Source of the DNA: Deltaproteobacteria bacterium | Lineage (GTDB): Bacteria; Myxococcota_A; Polyangia; Palsa-1104; JAEUJZ01 | Length of the DNA: 6,328 bases | NCBI GenBank assembly: GCA_017990795.1 | Contig: JAGNNG010000118.1 | Span: 1 to 6,328, forward strand | Direction of reading: 5' to 3' | Shown here: positions 1 to 5,390 of the stretch, in pieces | How positions within the stretch are numbered: position 1 is the stretch's first letter | How the letters are laid out: every line of letters begins with the position of its first letter | Notes under the pieces: model-generated | What the model was told of the DNA's origin: nothing | Seen by the model: only the letters and a program-made list of their open reading frames with translations | Database searches by the model: none | Program-made: the position numbers and the translations under genes

Positions 1-885
1 ACGCAGCGCTTCTACCTGGGCCTGGCCAAGAGCTTCTTTAACTGGGCGGTCAAGCAAGGCTACGTCAAAGAGAGTCCGTTCAAAGGCGTGCAGCCGACGG
101 GCAAGGTGCGCACCGGCAAGCCGCAGCTGCGCATCGATGAAGCGCGCCGCTTTGCCGAAACTGCGCTGGGTCTGTACAACGAGAACAACGACATGATGGC
201 GCTGGCGGCGCTGATGGCGCTGCTGCTGGGACTGCGCGCAAGTGAAGTGCTGCTGCGTACGGCGCGCGATGTCGATGATCATGGCCGCGTGCTGTGGATT
301 GATGCCGGCAAGACGCACAACGCCAAGCGCCACCTGCGCGTGCCCGAGGTGCTGCAGCCGCACCTGCTAAAGATGATTGAGGGACTGCAGCCCGAAGATC
401 CGCTGTTCGGGCGCGGTCGCACGGGCCAGCCGCATCGTCGGCAGACGCTACATACGGCGGTGGCGCGGGTGTGTGCCAAAGCAGGCGTGCCGCGCGTGTG
501 TCCGCATAGCTTGCGCGGTCTGTACGCGACCTTGGCCATCGAGTCCGGCGCCGTCGCCGATGCCGTTGCCGCCAGCTTGGGTCACGGCTCGTTTGCAATG
601 ACCGAGCGACACTATGCGCAGCCCAACTCGGTGCGCAATGCCCAGACCGCGCGCGTGCTCGATATGCTGGATACTTCGCACGGGGCTGAACATGGCGGTC
701 GCGCCGGCCACGGTCACGGCGTCCTGCATGGCACTGCAGATGCCCCAGCCAGCAGCAACAACGGAACCGCGCAGCCTCCCGCGCAGCAGCGCGCCCAAGA
801 GCTGCTCGCCACGCTCGATCCACAGGTGCTGTCGCAGCTGTTGGCGCTTGCGGAACAAGTCAGCGCTGCACGCGTCAAAAACTAG
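1..885 (+). CDS. Tyrosine recombinase / phage-type integrase, 5' end cut off by the window
   Basis: Site-specific DNA recombinase that cuts and rejoins strands through a tyrosine-DNA intermediate. The reading frame is open from base 1, and 294 residues are visible. Residues 1-30 (ending WAVKQGYVKESPFKGV) look like the end of the helical core-binding domain. The catalytic domain spans about 35-205. Its signature is complete: Arg79 in LGLRASE, a beta-hairpin lysine (Lys104 or Lys109, in GKTHNAKRHLRVP), His169 and Arg172 in PHSLR, His195 in LGHGS, and nucleophile Tyr205 in ERHYAQP. An internal GTG at base 88 could be taken as a start, but it would remove the core-binding domain, so the gene almost surely begins upstream of the window. 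About 89 residues follow the tyrosine, against about 20 in XerC/XerD: a His/Gly-rich linker, then a predicted helix near 260-292. The stop lies inside the terminator hairpin. The family is certain; whether the role is phage, integrative element or Xer-like is not. Confidence 0.95.
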   Translation, partial: TQRFYLGLAKSFFNWAVKQGYVKESPFKGVQPTGKVRTGKPQLRIDEARRFAETALGLYNENNDMMALAALMALLLGLRASEVLLRTARDVDDHGRVLWIDAGKTHNAKRHLRVPEVLQPHLLKMIEGLQPEDPLFGRGRTGQPHRRQTLHTAVARVCAKAGVPRVCPHSLRGLYATLAIESGAVADAVAASLGHGSFAMTERHYAQPNSVRNAQTARVLDMLDTSHGAEHGGRAGHGHGVLHGTADAPASSNNGTAQPPAQQRAQELLATLDPQVLSQLLALAEQVSAARVKN

Positions 886-922
886 TGCCAAGGGCCAGCT
901 CTTCACTGGCCCCTGGCACTAG
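882..922 (-). terminator. Hairpin terminator shared by the convergent recombinase and lipoprotein genes
   Basis: Two 17-base arms (882-898 and 906-922) enclose a 7-base loop. They are fully complementary except for one position, which is A-C on the plus-strand RNA but a G-U wobble on the minus-strand RNA. On the minus strand the hairpin is followed directly by five T residues (complement of 877-881), the classic intrinsic terminator form, so it best serves the lipoprotein gene, whose stop is 22 bases away. On the plus strand the hairpin overlaps the recombinase stop codon (883-885) and is followed by a weak CACTTTAAG stretch, so termination there should be poorer. Confidence 0.85.
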
Positions 923-943
923 CTCACTTTAAGGTCGCGGAAA

Positions 944-3250
944 CTATCGGGCTAGACGATGAATCTCACCGCCTACGCCAGCCACCCACACTGAGTTTGG
1001 CAGCACCGCCGTCGCAAACAAGTTCTGGGTTGTATCTACCTTTACCGTCGCCCACTTGCTGCCATCCCAGCGCAGCACCATGCCCGTAGCTCCAACTGCC
1101 CACGCATCCTTGTTGGAAGAGCCCCCAACATCAATCAGCGATCCGGTCACGCCGCTTGCATACCCCGTCCAAGCACTGCCGTTGTAGTGATAGATGGAGC
1201 CAGCCGCGCCCACCGCCCAGACATCGCTGCTGCCTGAGCCCCAGAGGCCCTGCACATCATTGGCAAGGAACGTGTCAAACGACCAACTGCTGCCCTGATA
1301 GTGCTGCAGAAAACCGCTGGTGCCTCCCGCCCAGTAGTTCGTGGGGCTGCTGCCCCACATCGCGTTGCCAGTAAACAGCGGAAAAGGAAAGCCAGCAGAC
1401 ACCGTGGTCCAGGTAGTGCCATTCCAGCGCGCCAGGCTTAAGAGTCCAGAGACCCAGAAGTCATTCGGCCCCGTACCGTAGGCCGTGTTGCAGCTGCCCA
1501 GCGATAGTGAGCTAGACGCCATGGCCGTCCCGTTCCAGTGCAGAAGGCCGCAGTTCTGGTCGACAAACCACACATCGCGCGCCCCGCTTCCCCACACTTT
1601 GACGAAGGTGGTGGTGCGACCGCTGGCGACTGCGCTCCAGCTGGTACCGTTCCAGTGCAGGAGGGTGCCACCGGCTCCAGCGGCCCAGACATCGTCTTCT
1701 GCCGCAGCCCACAGGCTCCAGATGTTGTTGGTCGTGCCCGATGGCACCTTTACAAAGCCGTCCACCACCGTGACTGCGCTGCTGTCCAAAAGGCCCAAAT
1801 AGCTGGCGGTCACCGTGGCCGTACCCAAACTGCGCCCTGTGACCACGCCCTTGGCGTCCACAGAGACCACACCGCTGCCCGTCACATCCACCGCCGACCA
1901 GCTGACCATGCTCGACAGATCTTGGCTGGTGCCGTCGCTATAGCTCCCCACCGCTTGCACCGCGCGTGAGGCAGTCCGCGACAGGCTCATCGTCTTTGGA
2001 GCCACCGCCAGCGCATTAAGCACAGCTGGGGTGACTTCCACTTCCGCCACCGCCGTCTCTGTTAGATAGGTTGCGGACAGCTTGGCCGTTCCTGGGGACA
2101 GTGCCGTCACCTGACCAGCGCCCGTCACTGACAGCACGCCCGCGCCTGTAACATCGACCGCTTTCCACACCGACATCGCCGTCAGATCCAGCGAGCTACC
2201 ATCGGTGTAACTGCCCAGCACCGCGAACTGCTTGCGCACGCCCTTGGCCAGCTTGGCCGGGCTTGGGTCCACGCGCAGCGCCGACAGCGCCGCCGCCGTC
2301 ACCTGCAGAGTCGCTGCCGCCGTCTTGCCCATATAAGCCGCAGTCACCGTCGAGCTGCCCAGCGCTTTGCCGGTCGCAACTCCCGCCGCATCAATGGTCG
2401 CAACGCCGGAGCCGATCAGATCTGCAATCGACCAGGTGACGCCGCTGGGAATCTCCTGCGTGCTGCCATCGGTAAAGGTGCCCATCGCTTTGAACGCCTG
2501 CGACGTTCCCTTGGCAATCGACGGAGTGCTGGGACTGACGCCAAGCCCAGTCAGCGCCGCGGCAGTGACTTCTGCCGTCGTGGTTGCGGTCTTCGTTCGA
2601 TAGCGAGCGCTGACCGCAGCCTTGCCCACCGACTTGCCCAGCAGCAGTCCCTTGCCGTCCACCGAGACCACTCCGCTGCCCATAACATCCATCACCGACC
2701 ACGACACCTGCGTCGTCAGATCCTTGGTGCTGCCATCTGAGTACGTGCCAGTCGCCGCCAGCTGCTGCGTCGTCCCTTTGGCAAATACCGGCCCGCTTGG
2801 ACTGACGGCCAGCGACTTAAATGTGACCGCGCTGACCTCGACTGGCACCTGCAGCTGCGTGTCGCCGTACTGCACTGTCACCTGCAGCTGTCCGGGTTGA
2901 GAAGCTGGCAAGAGCCCCGGTGCCAGCATCGCCACCGCGCCGCCACCTACGGCCTGCGCACTCCAGCGCGCTTGCTTGGACAGGTCGCGGGTGGTGCCAT
3001 CGGCAAAGGTGCCAACAATACGCAGCTGCTCCTCGGTATCCTGCGGCACGCGCGGATGCGACGGATAGACCGCCAGCGCCAGCGGCGAGCCCGGCTCCAC
3101 CTCAGGCTCTGGGGAGCCGCAACCTACCACCGACAGCAGCGACGCCAGCAAGAGCCCTCCAGCACCTGGGCGACGCGCTCTTCGCAAGCCTCCATGATCG
3201 TTGCCGAGCTGAGCCAACCTGGACGGAACCAACTGTGTCTGTGCCTTCAT
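944..3250 (-). CDS. Surface lipoprotein with five Big_2-like Ig domains and a seven-bladed beta-propeller
   Basis: Predicted envelope lipoprotein of 768 residues. Residues 1-43 form a lipoprotein signal: an Arg-rich stretch (RRARR), a hydrophobic core LLLASLLSVVG and lipobox VVGC with the lipidated Cys44. Residue +2 is Gly, so there is no Asp inner-membrane retention signal and outer-membrane sorting is plausible. Residues 56-496 hold five repeats of about 88 residues resembling bacterial Ig-like group 2 domains (GTYSDGSTKDLT, VSWSVxDVxGSGVVSVD). Residues 498-768 hold seven repeats built on WGSGSSDVWAVG and HWNGTSW, typical of a propeller. The only cysteines after Cys44 are Cys567 and Cys587, a possible disulfide. 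The start at 3250 is chosen because an AGAGGGG site sits 6 bases upstream; the frame extends to 3346 but the extra residues are not signal-like. An in-frame TTG (residue 22) would give a shorter, more typical signal but has poor ribosome-site spacing. Ligand and function are unknown; adhesion or scaffolding is an inference. Confidence 0.9.
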   Translation of the reverse strand: MKAQTQLVPSRLAQLGNDHGGLRRARRPGAGGLLLASLLSVVGCGSPEPEVEPGSPLALAVYPSHPRVPQDTEEQLRIVGTFADGTTRDLSKQARWSAQAVGGGAVAMLAPGLLPASQPGQLQVTVQYGDTQLQVPVEVSAVTFKSLAVSPSGPVFAKGTTQQLAATGTYSDGSTKDLTTQVSWSVMDVMGSGVVSVDGKGLLLGKSVGKAAVSARYRTKTATTTAEVTAAALTGLGVSPSTPSIAKGTSQAFKAMGTFTDGSTQEIPSGVTWSIADLIGSGVATIDAAGVATGKALGSSTVTAAYMGKTAAATLQVTAAALSALRVDPSPAKLAKGVRKQFAVLGSYTDGSSLDLTAMSVWKAVDVTGAGVLSVTGAGQVTALSPGTAKLSATYLTETAVAEVEVTPAVLNALAVAPKTMSLSRTASRAVQAVGSYSDGTSQDLSSMVSWSAVDVTGSGVVSVDAKGVVTGRSLGTATVTASYLGLLDSSAVTVVDGFVKVPSGTTNNIWSLWAAAEDDVWAAGAGGTLLHWNGTSWSAVASGRTTTFVKVWGSGARDVWFVDQNCGLLHWNGTAMASSSLSLGSCNTAYGTGPNDFWVSGLLSLARWNGTTWTTVSAGFPFPLFTGNAMWGSSPTNYWAGGTSGFLQHYQGSSWSFDTFLANDVQGLWGSGSSDVWAVGAAGSIYHYNGSAWTGYASGVTGSLIDVGGSSNKDAWAVGATGMVLRWDGSKWATVKVDTTQNLFATAVLPNSVWVAGVGGEIHRLAR
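947..1759 (-). repeat. Seven propeller-blade repeats inside the lipoprotein gene
   Basis: Residues 498-768 break into seven units of about 35-42 residues. The clearest is blade 5 (LWGSGSSDVWAVGAAG then SIYHYNGSAW). The others vary it: AAAEDDVWAAGAGG, WGSGARDVWFVDQNCG, YGTGPNDFWVSG, WGSSPTNYWAGGTSG, GGSSNKDAWAVGATG, and a last NSVWVAGVGG that ends the protein without a W-N-G half. Seven units fit a closed seven-bladed propeller. The blade count is my reading by eye. Confidence 0.75.
1763..3085 (-). repeat. Five tandem Ig-like (Big_2) repeat units inside the lipoprotein gene
   Basis: Approximate units in reading order are 3085-2825, 2824-2561, 2560-2291, 2290-2027 and 2026-1763, each about 264 bases or 88 residues. 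Each contains a hydrophobic strand plus Pro/Ser turn (LAVSPSGP), a K/R-G-T turn, G[ST][YF][ST]DG[ST], a W[SK] strand and a GxxTV/GKAAVSA-like final strand. Units 2-5 share the pattern D[VL]xG[SA]GVxS/TV/I; units 4 and 5 are closest in this part (VDVTG[AS]GV[LV]SV). Unit 1 is the most diverged and lacks the GSGVVSVD strand. Confidence 0.85.
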
Positions 3251-3256
3251 GCAGGA

Positions 3257-3263
3257 CCCCTCT
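3257..3263 (-). promoter_or_regulatory. Ribosome binding site that sets the lipoprotein start
   Basis: Read on the minus strand this is AGAGGGG, 6 bases before the ATG at 3250. It decides for that ATG over the upstream start at 3346, which would add 32 residues ahead of an otherwise recognisable lipoprotein signal. Confidence 0.7.
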
Positions 3264-3267
3264 TTTC

Positions 3268-3295
3268 TGTGGGCAAAAGGAACTACCGGCCCACA
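3268..3295 (-). repeat. Inverted repeat in the leader of the lipoprotein gene
   Basis: Perfect 7-base arms TGTGGGC (3268-3274) and GCCCACA (3289-3295) enclose a 14-base loop, located 17 bases upstream of the lipoprotein ATG. It lies in the 96-base gap between the hydrolase stop and the lipoprotein start. It could be a weak mRNA hairpin affecting translation or an operator-like site. No T tract follows, so it is not a standard terminator. Such short arms can arise by chance in GC-rich DNA. Confidence 0.3.
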
Positions 3296-3346
3296 CAAAG
3301 GGTGTAGCACGTCGCACTGACAGCCGAGCCCGAGGCCCAGCGCCAC

Positions 3347-4414
3347 CTAAATGGCTGGCAGCGCGCTATTTTTAAGCAGCGATCCACACAGCTGAATCGG
3401 CAAGTCGGAGTGCGCGGCTGCCACCGGCTGCAAGAGCAGCGGCGCCCCCCACGGCACTGCGGCAGGCGGCACCGGCTTGGACTCTGCCCGCAGCCAGCTC
3501 TCGTCGGCGCCAAACTTCTGTAGCAGCGCGCGCGCCGCCTGCTGCATCTTCACCGAGCGCTCCCACGTCCCGCCATCGCGCGTATACAAGGTTACAAAGC
3601 GCCGCTGCGAGAGGCGCTCTGACTGACCGGCGGCCCCAGGCTGAACTTCGCTGAGCAGCGACTCCAGATAGCGGGTAAACAGCTCGTCCTGACCGTACAG
3701 CGAGTCGAGTAAGTACAGCTCCTGCACCGCCACCCCGCCCTCGGTTGCCATCGCCGCCGCTGCGCGATAGCCGCCCGAGTGCGACACCAAACACACCTGC
3801 TGCAGCTGTTCCACCGTCAGCTTGCTCTGACGTAGCCTGCTTGCCAGCAGCGCCAGTACCTCAGCCAGCAGCGCCCGCAGTCCGCCCGGCTCGCCCAGCC
3901 GCCCGGGGTCAGAGCTATTGGCGTTGTACTTGGTCTCGGGCAGCACCAGCAGCGCATTTTTTCCAGCGCGCCCCAGGTGCCCAATCAAGTCCGCGCACGG
4001 CGTCTTGCTGCTTAAAGGCTTTGCGCGCGCCACATTCTCGACGTTGTTACCCAGGCCGTGCAGGTAAATCACGACGTTTAGCCGATCAAAGTCAAAGCGC
4101 GGCGGGATGTGAACCAGCGCGTGTGGATGCTCGATGTCATCGTCAAACGCCGCCGCTTGCAGACCGTACAGCAGCGAGTACTGCGGCTGCTCCACCACTC
4201 CCGACCAGCCGTCCGCCTTGGCCGCACGCAGCGACCCCGAGCCGACCACGCCATCGCGCGTAAGCCCCTTGCGCTGCTGATACTTGATCGTCGCCGCCTG
4301 CGTCACCGCATCAAAGCTGCCCGTCACCGACCTTACCTGCAGCAGCTTTTGCGCCACCAGAAACTCTTGCCAGCTGCGCACCAAGGCCCCGACGTCTCCA
4401 CGCTGTATCGCCAT
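3347..4414 (-). CDS. Peptidoglycan-binding domain fused to an alpha/beta-hydrolase (serine hydrolase)
   Basis: Predicted serine hydrolase of 355 residues with an N-terminal polymer-binding domain. Residues 1-68 resemble a PG_binding_1 domain: GDVGALVRSWQEFL, then GSFDAVTQAATIKYQQRKGL and DGVVGSGSLRA. The hydrolase part follows: strand VVIYLHGLGNN (114-124, oxyanion region), nucleophile elbow SHSGG with Ser213, probable acid Asp237 in LLDSLYG, and probable base His335 near the C-terminus (AHSDLP). Substrate is unknown; ester or amide bonds are both possible. No signal peptide or membrane segment is seen with any start, which is odd for a cell-wall binder. Start choice is uncertain: ATG at 4414 begins right at the binding domain but lacks a good ribosome site; ATG at 4444 (10 residues longer) and 4492 (overlapping truA) are no better. 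A TACGAT box 8 bases before 4414 could allow a leaderless transcript. The lipoprotein gene follows after 96 bases on the same strand. Confidence 0.82.
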   Translation of the reverse strand: MAIQRGDVGALVRSWQEFLVAQKLLQVRSVTGSFDAVTQAATIKYQQRKGLTRDGVVGSGSLRAAKADGWSGVVEQPQYSLLYGLQAAAFDDDIEHPHALVHIPPRFDFDRLNVVIYLHGLGNNVENVARAKPLSSKTPCADLIGHLGRAGKNALLVLPETKYNANSSDPGRLGEPGGLRALLAEVLALLASRLRQSKLTVEQLQQVCLVSHSGGYRAAAAMATEGGVAVQELYLLDSLYGQDELFTRYLESLLSEVQPGAAGQSERLSQRRFVTLYTRDGGTWERSVKMQQAARALLQKFGADESWLRAESKPVPPAAVPWGAPLLLQPVAAAHSDLPIQLCGSLLKNSALPAI

Positions 4415-4481
4415 GGGGCCAGATCGTAACTGAACTTCTTGCATTCGGCAGGCAGGTATCGCTAAAGCACAGGGGCACCTT
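4415..4481. promoter_or_regulatory. Divergent intergenic region between the hydrolase gene and truA
   Basis: These 67 bases must hold the 5' signals for both divergent genes unless promoters lie within coding sequence. On the minus strand TACGAT (4423-4428) is a 4/6 match to a -10 box but has no convincing -35 partner. On the plus strand TTGCAT (4439-4444) and the TATCGCTAAA stretch (4457-4466) are weak candidates. The region is inferred from gene layout; the individual boxes are low confidence. Confidence 0.35.
4471..4475 (+). promoter_or_regulatory. Ribosome binding site of truA
   Basis: AGGGG lies 6 bases before the ATG at 4482. It supports this start, which also gives the normal TruA N-terminus (RFTVSYDGTDFVGWQ). 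Confidence 0.7.
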
Positions 4482-5243
4482 ATGCCCAACATTCGCTTTA
4501 CCGTCAGCTACGACGGCACCGATTTTGTCGGCTGGCAGCGTCAGAACAGCGGTCCCTCTGTGCAGCAGTCGCTGGAGGAGGCCCTGCTGGCCCTGTGTGG
4601 TCAGCCCATCGCGGTGCGCGCCGCCGGACGAACGGATGCAGGCGTGCATGCCTTCGGCCAGGTCGTGACCGCGCGCATCGATAAGCCCCTGCCGCTGCGG
4701 GCGCTGATTTTTGGCACCAATCACCACTTGCCAGACTCGATCGCGGTGCTGGATGCGCAGGTGGTGGCCGACGACTTTGACGCGCGCTTTTCGGCCAGCG
4801 GCAAGATGTACCGCTATCAGCTGTGGAACGGGCCGACCTACTCGCCACTGCACGCGCGCACCCACTACCATGTGGCGGCGCGCCTCGACCTAGAGCAAAT
4901 GCGCGCCGCCGCTGCGGTCCTGACCGGGGTCCATGACTTCGCAGCCTTCCGCGCCGCCGACTGTGAGCGTAAGACCACCCGCCGCTGGCTCCGCAGTCTG
5001 CAGATCCTAACCCCGGTTTCCGACGAGCCGGTCATCCATCTAGAGGTCGAGGCCACCGCGTTCCTAAAGAACATGGTGCGCATCTTGGTCGGCACCCTGA
5101 TCCAGGTTGGTAAAGGCCGCATGACCGTCGAGCACGTCCAAAGCCTGCTACAAAGCGGCGATCGCACCCAAGCCGGCCCGACGGCTCCTGCCCACGGCCT
5201 CACCCTGCGCCGCGTCGATTACGGTCCCCGCACCGGTTACTAG
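4482..5243 (+). CDS. truA: tRNA pseudouridine(38-40) synthase TruA
   Basis: Cytoplasmic enzyme that converts uridines 38, 39 and 40 in the anticodon stem-loop of many tRNAs to pseudouridine. At 253 residues it has the usual family length. Diagnostic motifs are in order: N-terminal strand with YDGTDFVGWQRQ (10-21), the catalytic loop RAAGRTDAGVHA (46-57) with nucleophile Asp52, N80 with LPDSI (83-87), KMYRYQLW (108-115) with the conserved active-site Tyr110, GVHDFAAF (149-156), and the C-terminal FLKNMVRILVGTL (194-206) with the conserved Arg200. Nothing is missing or shifted. It is divergent from the hydrolase gene; the next plus-strand gene starts 147 bases downstream, so co-transcription is possible but not evident. 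Identification is secure from family knowledge. Confidence 0.97.
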   Translation: MPNIRFTVSYDGTDFVGWQRQNSGPSVQQSLEEALLALCGQPIAVRAAGRTDAGVHAFGQVVTARIDKPLPLRALIFGTNHHLPDSIAVLDAQVVADDFDARFSASGKMYRYQLWNGPTYSPLHARTHYHVAARLDLEQMRAAAAVLTGVHDFAAFRAADCERKTTRRWLRSLQILTPVSDEPVIHLEVEATAFLKNMVRILVGTLIQVGKGRMTVEHVQSLLQSGDRTQAGPTAPAHGLTLRRVDYGPRTGY

Positions 5244-5390
5244 CTTTTACGTTCGTTCAGCGTCGGCGAATACCCCTCTGCGATATCTGAACTGGTAATC
5301 ACGGCTCGAAATTGGCTACTGCGCGCAAAACGCAAAATACCGGTTCTTCCCACTTGCTAGCGACGGACAAACCCTTGGTAAAAGAGGGCC
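5244..5390 (+). promoter_or_regulatory. Intergenic region after truA with a weak candidate promoter
   Basis: This 147-base gap is richer in A/T than its flanks. TTGGCT (5312-5317, 4/6 to a -35 box) and CAAAAT (5333-5338, 4/6 to a -10 box) are separated by 15 bases, a slightly short spacer. They could start transcription of the downstream gene. I see no convincing hairpin terminator for truA here. Confidence 0.25.
5383..5388 (+). promoter_or_regulatory. Ribosome binding site of the right-hand gene, close to its ATG
   Basis: AGAGGG ends only 2 bases before the ATG at 5391, closer than usual. It is the only purine-rich site near an in-frame start, and no plausible start lies nearby downstream, so the ATG is kept with some reserve. 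Confidence 0.45.

Noticed and set aside
80..823. Long minus-strand open frame of 247 residues opposite the recombinase
   Set aside because: It is Arg/Ala/Cys-rich low-complexity translation typical of the antisense of GC-rich genes, and the plus strand encodes a complete recombinase catalytic domain there.
448..906. Minus-strand open frame of 152 residues running through the terminator
   Set aside because: It lies antisense to the recombinase, starts inside the terminator hairpin and has no recognisable domain.
886..943. Attachment or dif-like recombination site beside the recombinase
   Set aside because: The inverted repeat here is explained by a terminator with a T tract, and I saw no two 11-base half-sites with a 6-base spacer nor a direct repeat elsewhere in the window.
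3251..3346. N-terminal extension of the lipoprotein to a start at 3346
   Set aside because: The extra 32 residues are not signal-like, and a well-spaced ribosome site supports the ATG at 3250.
2897..3375. Plus-strand open frames of 136 and 151 residues opposite the lipoprotein signal region
   Set aside because: They are Arg/Pro/Ala-rich antisense translations, without a ribosome site or domain, facing a gene with clear signal and repeat motifs.
4415..4492. Upstream start of the hydrolase at 4492
   Set aside because: It would overlap the truA start by 11 bases and adds a Cys-rich stretch with no similarity to a signal peptide or domain; the binding domain begins at 4414.
4311..4871. Minus-strand open frame of 186 residues across the truA start
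   Set aside because: It is the antisense shadow of truA, whose motifs are unmistakable, and it also overlaps the hydrolase gene in another frame.
5158..5165. Octamer palindrome GCGATCGC, like the HIP1 element of cyanobacteria
   Set aside because: It occurs once, inside truA, and is expected by chance in GC-rich DNA.
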